Shown here one piece after another: positions 1 through 5,988 of a stretch of 19,990 nucleotides of DNA. This stretch comes from Lachnospiraceae bacterium (lineage in GTDB: Bacteria > Bacillota > Clostridia > Lachnospirales > Lachnospiraceae). The stretch's first letter is position 1; every line of letters starts with the position of its first letter. A program made the translations under genes and the position numbers. The notes under the pieces are model-generated. The model made no database searches. It worked only from the letters and a program-made list of their open reading frames with translations, and was not told where the DNA came from. The DNA is taken from contig JAEDOO010000021.1 of assembly GCA_016301965.1 (NCBI GenBank), positions 1 to 19,990 on the forward strand, written 5' to 3'.

Positions 1-35
1 CCAAAAAACACACTGTCCGTCAAAAGCTCACGCAT
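1..35 (-). CDS. lrgB: LrgB-family membrane protein, N-terminus only (partial)
   Basis: Only the first 11 codons lie in the window (reading MRELLTDSVFF), so identity rests mainly on position. The ATG overlaps the end of lrgA (its TGA is at 28-30), the tight coupling usual for lrgA-lrgB pairs. LrgB is the larger multi-membrane partner of LrgA/CidA. The gene runs off the left edge and nothing can be said about its body. Confidence 0.6.
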   Translation of the reverse strand, partial: MRELLTDSVFF

Positions 36-396
36 GATCCTCACCTCTCTTTTCTTCCCTCTTCAGAATAAACTGCGCTGTGTGACCGCTGGCCACCATA
101 ACTGTCACGATCGTCACCACAGTGATTACCGCCACCGGAAGCAGCAGCGGTTTTAATGTGCTCCAGGAGGACATCAGTCCCACTCCCGCAGGTATGAACA
201 TCAATGGCATGATCTCGATCAGAAATTTACCGGTTTCCCGAACATGCTCCAGCCTGATCACTCCCGTCAGCAGAGCAAGAAACATCAACACCATACCGTA
301 GATACTGGCCGGTACCGGCAGAGGCAGCAGGTATTTCAGCAATTCTCCCACAAAGGAAATGGCAAGAATCAGGATAAACTGTTTAATATACTTCAT
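28..396 (-). CDS. lrgA: CidA/LrgA family membrane protein
   Basis: A 122-residue, very hydrophobic protein with about four membrane segments, the usual length and layout of the CidA/LrgA family. Family-like motifs are the PVPASIYG segment near residues 27-34 and PLMFIPAGVGL near 64-74; the tail is charged and cytoplasmic (KREEKRGEDHA). The start is supported by a GGAG-type ribosome binding site just upstream. LrgA/CidA proteins were first described as holin-like factors in murein hydrolase control; in Bacillus subtilis the homologous pair PftAB (YsbAB) carries pyruvate. The gene is the first real cistron behind a strong promoter and a double GntR-type operator (516-574), and overlaps the start of lrgB. 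The FadR-like operator makes a transport role (pyruvate or lactate) more attractive than a lysis role; that part is inference. Confidence 0.9.
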   Translation of the reverse strand: MKYIKQFILILAISFVGELLKYLLPLPVPASIYGMVLMFLALLTGVIRLEHVRETGKFLIEIMPLMFIPAGVGLMSSWSTLKPLLLPVAVITVVTIVTVMVASGHTAQFILKREEKRGEDHA

Positions 397-430
397 GTTC
401 TCTCCTTACTTCCAAGGATCAAATAAAATA

Positions 431-493
431 TCATTTCGTCTGTCTGGCAATAAACTGATTCCTCCTTACGCTCCGACAGCAAAACAATCTCAT
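431..493 (-). CDS. Possible 20-codon leader peptide upstream of lrgA
   Basis: On the transcript starting near 540, an ATG at 491-493 follows an AAGG stretch and opens a 20-codon frame ending in TGA at 431-433. The peptide is basic and cysteine-containing (begins MRLFCCRS). A stronger ribosome-binding match, AGGAGG (minus strand of 461-466), lies inside it and has no ATG in range; the nearest candidate is a TTG at 448-450 starting a 14-codon frame whose TAA (406-408) abuts the lrgA ribosome binding site. Short frames like this occur by chance, so this is a weak call. Confidence 0.2.
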   Translation of the reverse strand: MRLFCCRSVRRNQFIARQTK

Positions 494-515
494 CAAATCC
501 TTTTATTTATTTAAA

Positions 516-545
516 ATTGGTAGTACCAAAATTGGCACTACCAAT
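516..545 (-). promoter_or_regulatory. Double GntR/FadR-type operator over the lrgAB start site
   Basis: Two 13-bp near-palindromes of the form TTGGYNNNACCAA lie side by side: TTGGTAGTACCAA at 517-529 and TTGGCACTACCAA at 532-544. The whole 30-bp block is itself a near-perfect inverted repeat. TGGTNNNACCA cores are typical of FadR-subfamily GntR regulators (FadR, PdhR, LldR). The block covers the predicted transcription start of the lrgAB promoter, a position that fits repression. The regulator gene is not in this window. Confidence 0.7.
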
Positions 546-546
546 G

Positions 547-574
547 ATTATAGTCTTTATTCTTCGAAAGTCAA
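547..574 (-). promoter_or_regulatory. Strong sigma-A-type promoter for lrgAB
   Basis: On the minus strand a -35 TTGACT (569-574) and a perfect -10 TATAAT (547-552) are separated by 16 bp. Transcription would start near 540, inside the double operator, and read into lrgA about 145 bases downstream. Confidence 0.8.
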
Positions 575-597
575 TCCTCAATTCCTGTCAATCCATA

Positions 598-641
598 CCA
601 ATGGGGACACACAAAAAGCCGGTTTTCTCCGTCCCCATTGG
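598..641 (-). terminator. GGGGAC/GTCCCC hairpin after the histidine phosphatase gene
   Basis: An 11-bp inverted repeat (CCAATGGGGAC at 598-608 and GTCCCCATTGG at 631-641) begins directly after the stop codon of the histidine phosphatase gene. There is no clear U-run after it on the minus strand, so termination strength is uncertain. The GGGGAC...GTCCCC theme recurs at 19137-19150 and, as a half element, at 3494-3510, suggesting a small dispersed repeat family. Confidence 0.5.
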
Positions 642-642
642 A

Positions 643-1374
643 TCAGTCTCTTCTCTGCCCCTCACTGTGATACGTTTCACAAAATCTGGCAGCAAAGGAC
701 GGTTTTTCAAGACCGGCATACAGGTGAGACTGATCCCCCATAGAATTCACTCTGAAAATCGCTGTGCCTTCTCTGCGTTCTTCAGTGTAAACAGTCGTTA
801 CCGAAGAAGGTGCCGCACATGCAAAATGCCACAGGATCATGGGAGAAATATTCATCAGATGACTTAAAAGCACACACTGCAGACCGAAATGGCAAAAAAA
901 GACCAGTGTATCCTCATTGGCATTTTCTACACGATACAACTTGCCATCCCGCACATAACCATGTTCTGCCAGCACCTGATCAAAATGGGCGATCACCCGC
1001 TGATACTCTTCCTTTACATGTCCGGCTTTCATAATCTCTGTCTCGCACCATTTTTCCGGATCCGCATAGTCGGGATCTGCCAGCCAATCCTTTGGCAGCC
1101 AGTCCCATACGATCATCTCATGATCCTGCACATCCGGCCGCATGATCTTTGGAGAAAATTCTCTCAGCCATTCACATTCTAATGCCGTTTTTCCTGTCTT
1201 TTTCAGTGTGGGTTCCGCAGTCTTCATAGCTCTTCCCATAGTGGACACATAAATCTGATCCATTTTTTCCTTAACAAGACGCTCAGAAAGCAACTCTACC
1301 TCCCGAAATCCTTTTTCTGTCAAAGAATCCAGCTCATAGTCTGGATCTCCGTGTCTTACGATCAGAAGCCGCAT
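643..1374 (-). CDS. Histidine phosphatase superfamily protein (phosphoglycerate mutase-like)
   Basis: A 243-residue protein opening with MRLLIVRHGD; the RHG triplet at residues 7-9 carries the phosphohistidine His8. Other superfamily marks are STMGRAMKTA at 44-53 (Arg48), the acidic LREF at 70-73 and FFCHFG at 159-164 with the second catalytic His162. This is a cytoplasmic phosphoesterase or mutase; the substrate cannot be read from sequence, and the many clostridial paralogues are mostly uncharacterised phosphatases rather than glycolytic enzymes. A GGAGG ribosome binding site precedes the ATG, and a TATAAT at 1398-1403 (minus strand) is a plausible -10 with only a weak -35. It lies downstream of the tsf terminator, so it is probably its own unit. 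Confidence 0.85.
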   Translation of the reverse strand: MRLLIVRHGDPDYELDSLTEKGFREVELLSERLVKEKMDQIYVSTMGRAMKTAEPTLKKTGKTALECEWLREFSPKIMRPDVQDHEMIVWDWLPKDWLADPDYADPEKWCETEIMKAGHVKEEYQRVIAHFDQVLAEHGYVRDGKLYRVENANEDTLVFFCHFGLQCVLLSHLMNISPMILWHFACAAPSSVTTVYTEERREGTAIFRVNSMGDQSHLYAGLEKPSFAARFCETYHSEGQRRD

Positions 1375-1442
1375 ATTTTTCCTCCATTTATCTCTGCATT
1401 ATATATGTCTGTCATAATAATTCACTTTTAATATCCGAAAGT

Positions 1443-1490
1443 AAAAAGACAATGTTGCAGTCTCTTCCGAAACCACACCATTGTCTTTTT
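1443..1490 (-). terminator. Terminator of the rpsB-tsf operon
   Basis: A 12-bp inverted repeat (AAAAAGACAATG at 1443-1454, CATTGTCTTTTT at 1479-1490) lies about 35 bases beyond the tsf stop. The minus-strand 3' arm ends in a U-run and a matching A-run leads the stem, the classic intrinsic terminator layout. The symmetry would also allow termination on the plus strand. Confidence 0.85.
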
Positions 1491-1523
1491 TATAATACTC
1501 TTTTCTTTTCCGGAATATTCAGA

Positions 1524-2462
1524 TTACATACCAGCCTGTGCAGCAACCTCTGCAGCAAAGTCGTCATGTCTCTTCTCGATACCTTCGCCGGTCTCGAAAC
1601 GAACAAAACCTTTAACTGTAATCTTAGCACCATTAGCCTTGGCAACCTGCTCTACATATTTGGCAACGGACTGTTTTCCATCCTCAGCTTTAACGTAAAC
1701 CTGGTCAAGCAGGCAGATCTCTTTCAGCTGTTTGTTGATACGACCCTGAATCATACCCTGGATAACCTTCTCCGGCTTCTGGGATTCTTTCGGATCGTTC
1801 ATGATCTGAGCCATCAGCACTTCTTTCTCATGTGCAATGTACTCAGCGCTTACTTCTTTATCGCTGGTGTACTGCGGTCTCATGGCTGCGATCTGCATAG
1901 CTACGTTTGTACCCATCTCTTTAACAGCATCGTTAACAACGTCTGTCTCAATGTCAACCAGAACACCGATCTTACCGCCCATATGAGTGTAGGAAACGAT
2001 CACACCGTTGTCCTGTTTAACCTGCTGGAAACGACGGATGTTCATATTCTCGCCGATAACAGCGATCTGTCCGGCCAGAGCTTCCTTAACAGTCTTGGTG
2101 GTATCAAACTTCCAGGGCTCAGCCAGGAACGCTTCGATGTCGCCAGCCTCAGTCTCCATAGCCTGCTCTGCAACCTGAGCTACATAGTTCTGGAACTTCT
2201 CATTCTTGGCAACGAAGTCTGTCTCAGCATTAACCTCAACAACAACGGCTTTCTTTCCGTCATCAGCAACGAGAACCTTGCAAAGACCCTCAGCTGCAAT
2301 ACGGCTGGCTTTTTTCTGTGCGGTAGCCAGTCCTTTTTCTCTCAGCCATTCTACGGCTTTATCCATATCGCCTTCTGTAGCTGTAAGAGCTTTCTTACAG
2401 TCCATCATACCAGCGCCTGTTGCTTCTCTTAACTCTTTTACCTGTGCTGCTGTGATAGCCAT
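1524..2462 (-). CDS. tsf: Translation elongation factor Ts
   Basis: A 312-residue EF-Ts, the guanine-nucleotide exchange factor that recycles EF-Tu. The N-terminal UBA-like domain has the family opening (VKELREATGAGMMDCKKAL, residues 8-26), followed by the EF-Tu contact motif TDFVAKNE at 81-88 and the two dimerisation-type halves. The length is normal for clostridial EF-Ts. The ATG follows an AGGAGG ribosome binding site. It is the second gene of the rpsB-tsf operon, separated from rpsB by 109 bases containing a hairpin, and is followed by a strong terminator. Confidence 0.98.
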   Translation of the reverse strand: MAITAAQVKELREATGAGMMDCKKALTATEGDMDKAVEWLREKGLATAQKKASRIAAEGLCKVLVADDGKKAVVVEVNAETDFVAKNEKFQNYVAQVAEQAMETEAGDIEAFLAEPWKFDTTKTVKEALAGQIAVIGENMNIRRFQQVKQDNGVIVSYTHMGGKIGVLVDIETDVVNDAVKEMGTNVAMQIAAMRPQYTSDKEVSAEYIAHEKEVLMAQIMNDPKESQKPEKVIQGMIQGRINKQLKEICLLDQVYVKAEDGKQSVAKYVEQVAKANGAKITVKGFVRFETGEGIEKRHDDFAAEVAAQAGM

Positions 2463-2528
2463 ATCTATCTTCCTCCTGAACTATATTGAAATTAAATAAA
2501 CATAAAATGCTTTGTTGAGTAAACAGCC

Positions 2529-2549
2529 GGCCTGCCTTATCGGCAGACC
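2529..2549 (-). terminator. Intercistronic hairpin between rpsB and tsf
   Basis: On the minus strand GGTCTGCC and GGCAGGCC form an 8-bp stem (one G-U pair) around a 5-base loop, just after the rpsB stop. There is no proper U-run, so it is more likely a partial attenuator or an RNA processing/stability element than a full terminator. Such elements between rpsB and tsf would let S2 and EF-Ts levels differ. Confidence 0.5.
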
Positions 2550-2571
2550 AGACTGTGTGTATACGGAAAAA

Positions 2572-3300
2572 TTATTCCTCTACTTCTTCCTCAACCGGAA
2601 CTTCAACTTCCTCAGCCTCACCCTGATTTGCCTCGATAACAGCGTCTGCCATCTTGGAAACGATCAGTTTTACGGCGCGGATAGCGTCATCGTTACCCGG
2701 GATAACGTAATCCAGCTCTTCCGGATCACAGTTTGTATCGCAGATACCGATCAGCGGGATGCCCAGTGTATGAGCTTCCTGGATACAGATTCTTTCCTTC
2801 TTCGGGTCAACTACGAAGATAGCATCCGGCAGTCTCTTCATTTCTTTGATACCGCCAAGGTTCTTCTGCAGTTTCTCCAGCTCTTTCTTCAGCAGGATAA
2901 CTTCCTTCTTCGGCAGAACTTCGAATGTTCCGTCAGCTTCCATAGCCTCGATCTCTTTCAGACGAGCGATACGGCTCTGGATTGTCTTGAAGTTGGTCAG
3001 CATACCACCGAGCCATCTCTCGTTTACATAGAACATACCGCAGCGGGTAGCCTCTGTAGCGATAGCGTCCTGTGCCTGTTTCTTTGTACCAACGAACAGG
3101 ATGGTGCCGCCCTCAGCAGCGATGTTTGCTACTGCCTTGTAAGCATCGTCTACCATGCCTACAGATTTCTGCAGGTCGATGATGTAGATACCGTTACGCT
3201 CTGTGTAGATGTACGGAGCCATTTTCGGGTTCCATCTTCTTGTCTGATGTCCAAAATGAACACCTGCTTCCAAAAGCTGTTTCATTGAAATAACGCCCAT
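2572..3300 (-). CDS. rpsB: 30S ribosomal protein S2
   Basis: Starting at the ATG at 3298-3300 gives a 242-residue S2 that begins MGVISMKQLLEAGVHFGHQ, the universal N-terminus of the family. The reading frame stays open 29 codons further upstream, but those codons lie in the structured leader and no S2 has such an extension; a GGAG ribosome binding site sits just before the chosen ATG. The end is highly acidic (EEVEVPVEEEVEE), as in many Lachnospiraceae. S2 binds the 30S platform near S1. First gene of the rpsB-tsf operon. Confidence 0.98.
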   Translation of the reverse strand: MGVISMKQLLEAGVHFGHQTRRWNPKMAPYIYTERNGIYIIDLQKSVGMVDDAYKAVANIAAEGGTILFVGTKKQAQDAIATEATRCGMFYVNERWLGGMLTNFKTIQSRIARLKEIEAMEADGTFEVLPKKEVILLKKELEKLQKNLGGIKEMKRLPDAIFVVDPKKERICIQEAHTLGIPLIGICDTNCDPEELDYVIPGNDDAIRAVKLIVSKMADAVIEANQGEAEEVEVPVEEEVEE

Positions 3301-3404
3301 GTTTTTGTTCTCCTTTTTGGTTTTTTCTTCCGTGTGCTTCCAGGGTCCACCCACCCGAGGGCATCGGGCACCGGGTTTGCTCCACACACGTGTTTATTTG
3401 CAAC
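3301..3404 (-). promoter_or_regulatory. Structured rpsB 5' leader, candidate r-protein autoregulatory RNA
   Basis: About 100 bases separate the predicted start site from the rpsB ATG and are much richer in G+C than the flanking intergenic DNA. A closing helix can form between CACACG (3385-3390) and CGTGTG (3331-3336), enclosing an inner CCCGA/TCGGG hairpin (3354-3358 with 3364-3368) and unpaired GGUCC/GGGU segments. S2 is known to autoregulate rpsB in proteobacteria through its leader; whether this unrelated-looking leader does so is inference. I do not match it to a named RNA family. Confidence 0.45.
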
Positions 3405-3410
3405 GTTTGG

Positions 3411-3439
3411 ATTATAGCATAGGATGTTTGTGGTGGCAA
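3411..3439 (-). promoter_or_regulatory. rpsB-tsf promoter
   Basis: On the minus strand, -35 TTGCCA (3434-3439) and a perfect -10 TATAAT (3411-3416) are 17 bp apart. The start would be near 3404, giving a leader of about 100 bases. Confidence 0.85.
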
Positions 3440-3670
3440 GCGGTAAAATGCTGTTTTTTCCTTATTTTGGGGGATTTTTGAGTGCGGGAGGTAGGGACGG
3501 TCTTTTTTCTGTTTACCATCTTTCTATCTTATTTTCTTGCATATTATCCGCTTCTATTATATACTTTTAAAACATAATATATTTCTTTTATAATATTGAT
3601 CACAAGTTGACCATTTTTCCTTTCATATCGATTCAAATTGCAAACAATCCCTCAAAAATATCCTTGACAA

Positions 3671-3700
3671 TTGAATAAAGGCTTTACACTATGGTATAAT
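3671..3700 (+). promoter_or_regulatory. Promoter of the 52-residue protein gene
   Basis: A perfect TATAAT (3695-3700) preceded by TGG makes an extended -10; TTGAAT at 3671-3676 is a -35 at 18 bp. A TTGACA at 3664-3669 lies a little upstream and could serve a second start using TACACT (3685-3690) at a short 15-bp spacing. Transcription would begin near 3707. Confidence 0.75.
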
Positions 3701-3727
3701 ATCACCAACGAAAGGCGGTGATAGAAA

Positions 3728-3886
3728 GTGAGTATTGATATGACAGAAAAAGAAAGAACCGATACCCAACTCGCCACACTGTATGATTTAAGACTACAGA
3801 TCAAAAAAAGTGGTAAAGAAACCTATACTACAGAAGAGTTATTCGAACTACTTGATACCGTAGCCCAGGAAAAAAGCAACAAGTAA
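3728..3886 (+). CDS. Unrecognised 52-residue acidic, probably helical protein
   Basis: The GTG at 3728-3730 follows a GGCGGTGAT ribosome binding sequence at usable distance and gives 52 residues; the in-frame ATG at 3740 would give 48 and has poorer spacing. The sequence is hydrophilic and charged, with no signal peptide, membrane segment or cysteine. It reads as two amphipathic helices (about residues 12-28, around LATLYDLRLQIKK, and 35-48, around EELFELLDTVAQ) joined by a short polar turn (SGKETYT). I cannot assign a family. The gene has its own promoter and an excellent terminator, so it is a monocistronic unit between rpsB and the alcohol dehydrogenase, transcribed opposite to both. It could be a small regulatory or adaptor protein; that is a guess from composition only. 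Confidence 0.75.
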   Translation: MSIDMTEKERTDTQLATLYDLRLQIKKSGKETYTTEELFELLDTVAQEKSNK

Positions 3887-3903
3887 CAAGTCACTAATGA
3901 CCT

Positions 3904-3953
3904 AAGGTGTAAAGTCTTTCTTGAATCTTCAAAAGATTTTACACCTTTTTTCT
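3904..3953 (+). terminator. Strong intrinsic terminator of the 52-residue gene
   Basis: AAGGTGTAAA (3904-3913) pairs with TTTACACCTT (3938-3947), and the helix continues inward through TCTTT/AAAGA with one bulged G. A run of six T follows. It ends the small transcript about 20 bases after the stop codon. The minus strand lacks a U-run, so it is a poor terminator for the alcohol dehydrogenase gene. Confidence 0.9.
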
Positions 3954-3966
3954 GTGAACCATTTCT

Positions 3967-5091
3967 CTACTTTACGTATTTAGTACGAAGCATACTGTCA
4001 ACCATGTCTGCGGTGATCTCGCCGCGTCCTTTTTTGATGCTGGCATTATCGATCCAGCGGGCATGGAGCTCTTTTATCTCTGCTTCGTCAAGGGTGATCT
4101 CGTATTTTGGTCTTACGGACAGAATCAGATCGGTAAGCTCCTGCTCGGTGCATCCAACTTCTGTGTAGAACAGATCACAGTACTCGGGATCTACGTTTCG
4201 GTTATGCGCAAGGAATTGAGGCAGGAACTGGGCGCAGGCTGTTCCGTGGGGAATACCATGACTTTCACTTAAGAAATAACCTACAGCATGGGGCATACAG
4301 GTTCCGGTCACATGAATGGCAAGGCCTCCATAGATGGATGCATTATACAGCGCTTCGCGGTCTGTAGCGGTAATAGACGCAAAGCCATCTTTCTCTATCT
4401 TTTTCAGCCGTTCAAGCAGAATGCGGATACCGCGTACGCTGTAGCAGCGGGATATTTCATTTGCTTTCTTGGCAAAATAACTTTCGATACAATGTGACAG
4501 GGCATCGATAGCTGTGGAACAGGTAAACAATTCCGGAAGAGTCAGTGTATAACGGTAATCACCCAGAGAAAGTGTCGGGAAGATTCTGTCATCATTCAGA
4601 CTCTTTTTTAATCCCTGCAGATTTGTCATTACGGCCACTTTCGTAACTTCGCTGCCTGTGCCTGCTGTAGTTCCAACGCAGACGATTGGAAGCGGTGCAT
4701 TTTCCCAATTGTAGGAATACAGCTGTTCCTGGCTCATATCCGGATTTGCGGCCAGGATGGAAATACATTTTGCCGCATCCAGTGGGGAACCACCGCCGAT
4801 GCCGATGATCACGTCAGCTTCCAGGGACTGTGCTACTTTGGCTGCTTCCATACAATCAGCGATCTTTGGATTCTGTCCAATGCCATCGTAGATTGCATAA
4901 GACTGGTCGTTTTCTAACATAACTTCAATAACATCATCCAGTGCGCCGCAGGCTTTTGCCGCGGTCTTTCCGGTAACGATCAGACATCGGTCACCCAGTG
5001 CTTTGATCTGGGCTGCAGCACCCTTTACACAGCCTTCGCCTGTGATCAGGCGGGTGGGCATGTACATGTTCATATTGACTTCTTTACTCAT
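3967..5091 (-). CDS. Iron-containing alcohol dehydrogenase family protein
   Basis: A 374-residue group III (Fe-ADH) dehydrogenase. The NAD(P)-binding glycine motif GGGSPLDAAK is at residues 99-108 and TTAGTGSE at 141-148. The four expected metal ligands are present: Asp196 and His200 in AIDALSHCIES, His268 in CMPHAVGY and His282 in SHGIPHGTA. It should reduce an aldehyde or oxidise an alcohol with NAD(P)H in the cytoplasm; the substrate (short-chain alcohol, butanol, lactaldehyde or similar) cannot be read off. GGAGG precedes the ATG. It appears monocistronic, in a divergent arrangement with the cupin gene across a 250-bp gap. Confidence 0.93.
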   Translation of the reverse strand: MSKEVNMNMYMPTRLITGEGCVKGAAAQIKALGDRCLIVTGKTAAKACGALDDVIEVMLENDQSYAIYDGIGQNPKIADCMEAAKVAQSLEADVIIGIGGGSPLDAAKCISILAANPDMSQEQLYSYNWENAPLPIVCVGTTAGTGSEVTKVAVMTNLQGLKKSLNDDRIFPTLSLGDYRYTLTLPELFTCSTAIDALSHCIESYFAKKANEISRCYSVRGIRILLERLKKIEKDGFASITATDREALYNASIYGGLAIHVTGTCMPHAVGYFLSESHGIPHGTACAQFLPQFLAHNRNVDPEYCDLFYTEVGCTEQELTDLILSVRPKYEITLDEAEIKELHARWIDNASIKKGRGEITADMVDSMLRTKYVK

Positions 5092-5261
5092 AGCTTTCTT
5101 CCTCCGTTTTTATTCAATTCTTCATTGCCTTTTCAATATCTATTCTACCTGGTGTTATAACTTTTTTCATTTCAACATTAGCAATTTAAGCACACAACTT
5201 ACCCCTGATACTAACCAGTTACAATTATAGATTCTTTACAGCATCAATGCAAGAAAATATC

Positions 5262-5291
5262 TTGTCTATGCCCTACTCAAAATGATATAGT
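5262..5291 (+). promoter_or_regulatory. Possible promoter of the cupin gene
   Basis: TTGTCT (5262-5267) and TATAGT (5286-5291) are 18 bp apart, about 50 bases before the cupin ATG. A short inverted repeat GGTGT...ACACC (5302-5321) follows and could be an operator. Both hexamers deviate from consensus. I found nothing else in the AT-rich gap 5092-5261 beyond the ribosome binding site of the divergent dehydrogenase. Confidence 0.45.
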
Positions 5292-5341
5292 AAATAAAAA
5301 TGGTGTCACACAAATTACACCTGATATAGGAGGAAAAAATT

Positions 5342-5689
5342 ATGATCAGAAGATCCAGAGAATGTGTAAAAGAGCTGCGTGAGCATATGCGTGACGGCGA
5401 AGGTACCGTAGAGATCCTTAATCTGGCCACACCGGAGGAGCTTAACGACAAAGGCCGTCTTTTTGCCAAGATCACTCTGCATCCGGGATGCAGCATCGGC
5501 TATCATGTACATGAAAAGGATTCAGAAATCTTCTATATTATTAAGGGAGATGCTTCTTACAGTGACAATGGTGAGACTAAGATCATTTCTGCCGGAGATG
5601 TGACAGTTTGTCCTGCCGGTACCGGTCATTCCATTGCCAACCATTCCGGTGATGATGTAGAGCTTATTGCCGTAATTGTCTTCGCATAA
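5342..5689 (+). CDS. Small cupin-domain protein
   Basis: A 115-residue single-domain cupin. Cupin motif 1 is GYHVHEKDSEIFYIIKGD (residues 53-70) with metal ligands His55, His57 and Glu62; motif 2 is PAGTGHSIANHSG (91-103) with His96. All four canonical ligands are therefore present. The N-terminal 30 residues are charged and precede the barrel. Proteins of this type are metal-binding sugar isomerase-like or dioxygenase-like enzymes or small-molecule sensors, and sequence alone does not choose between them. AGGAGG lies directly upstream of the ATG. The next gene is mgtE, 300 bases on, beyond a hairpin. Confidence 0.88.
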   Translation: MIRRSRECVKELREHMRDGEGTVEILNLATPEELNDKGRLFAKITLHPGCSIGYHVHEKDSEIFYIIKGDASYSDNGETKIISAGDVTVCPAGTGHSIANHSGDDVELIAVIVFA

Positions 5690-5703
5690 CAAACTATTTC
5701 CGG

Positions 5704-5732
5704 TTGACAAAAAATGTGTTCGCGTGTACATT
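5704..5732 (+). promoter_or_regulatory. Strong promoter downstream of the cupin gene (mgtE leader or short RNA)
   Basis: TTGACA (5704-5709) and TACATT (5727-5732) are 17 bp apart, a near-consensus promoter starting near 5739. A terminator-type hairpin begins within about five bases of that start. It either drives mgtE through an attenuated leader or makes a transcript of only about 50 bases. Confidence 0.7.
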
Positions 5733-5742
5733 AAAAGTAGTG

Positions 5743-5790
5743 AAAAAATCGTTGTCCGAACAGACAAACCTTTTGGACAATGATTTTTTT
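5743..5790 (+). terminator. Hairpin with U-run between cupin and mgtE
   Basis: AAAAAATCGTTGTCC (5743-5757) pairs with GGACAATGATTTTTT (5775-5789) over 15 bp with one G-U pair, leaving a 17-base loop, and the 3' arm ends in eight T. It is a convincing intrinsic terminator for the cupin transcript and, by its symmetry, could also stop minus-strand transcription. It also lies immediately downstream of the TTGACA promoter at 5704. Confidence 0.85.
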
Positions 5791-5835
5791 TGCGCAATAT
5801 TTTTATTTTACTTTTAGAAAGAAGGAGGCGAAATC

Positions 5836-5919
5836 ATGGACGCAGACAGTTGCAGTAGCGGCGCGGGACCCATACCTATATGTTCAGACGATACAGCATG
5901 TCTGTGCCGTTTTGCCTGA
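5836..5919 (+). CDS. Possible 27-codon cysteine-rich leader ORF upstream of mgtE
   Basis: GAAGGAGG at 5821-5828 lies 7 bases before an ATG that opens a 27-codon frame ending in TGA at 5917. The peptide has four cysteines (positions 6, 16, 22, 24) and several aspartates. The ribosome binding site is as good as that of mgtE itself, which argues for translation. A second frame across the same stretch stays open to a TAA at 5972-5974 that overlaps the mgtE ribosome binding site; dropping one G after this ATG would fuse the start to that frame and give about 46 residues. It may thus be a leader peptide or a frameshifted small gene. Confidence 0.4.
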   Translation: MDADSCSSGAGPIPICSDDTACLCRFA

Positions 5920-5988
5920 TAACTTAGATATGTCATACCCGCAGTCCCTGCTTGCTATCATGAATTTCAAGTAAGGAGGTAAAATCGT

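Noticed and set aside
1452..2432. 326-codon plus-strand open frame
   Set aside because: It is antisense to tsf, whose identity is certain; its translation has no recognisable domain and no ribosome binding site.
2512..3288. 258-codon plus-strand open frame
   Set aside because: Antisense to rpsB; it arises from the codon bias of the ribosomal gene.
3301..3387. N-terminal extension of S2 by 29 codons
   Set aside because: These codons lie in the folded leader, have no ribosome binding site, and no S2 protein starts this way; the ATG at 3298-3300 has one.
3664..3700. TTGACA (3664) paired with TATAAT (3695) as one promoter
   Set aside because: The spacing is 25 bp, too long. TTGAAT at 3671 with 18 bp fits better.
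5780..5974. 64-codon frame upstream of mgtE starting inside the terminator
   Set aside because: Its ATG is in the hairpin T-run and has no ribosome binding site. The downstream part of the frame is kept as a comment on the 27-codon ORF.
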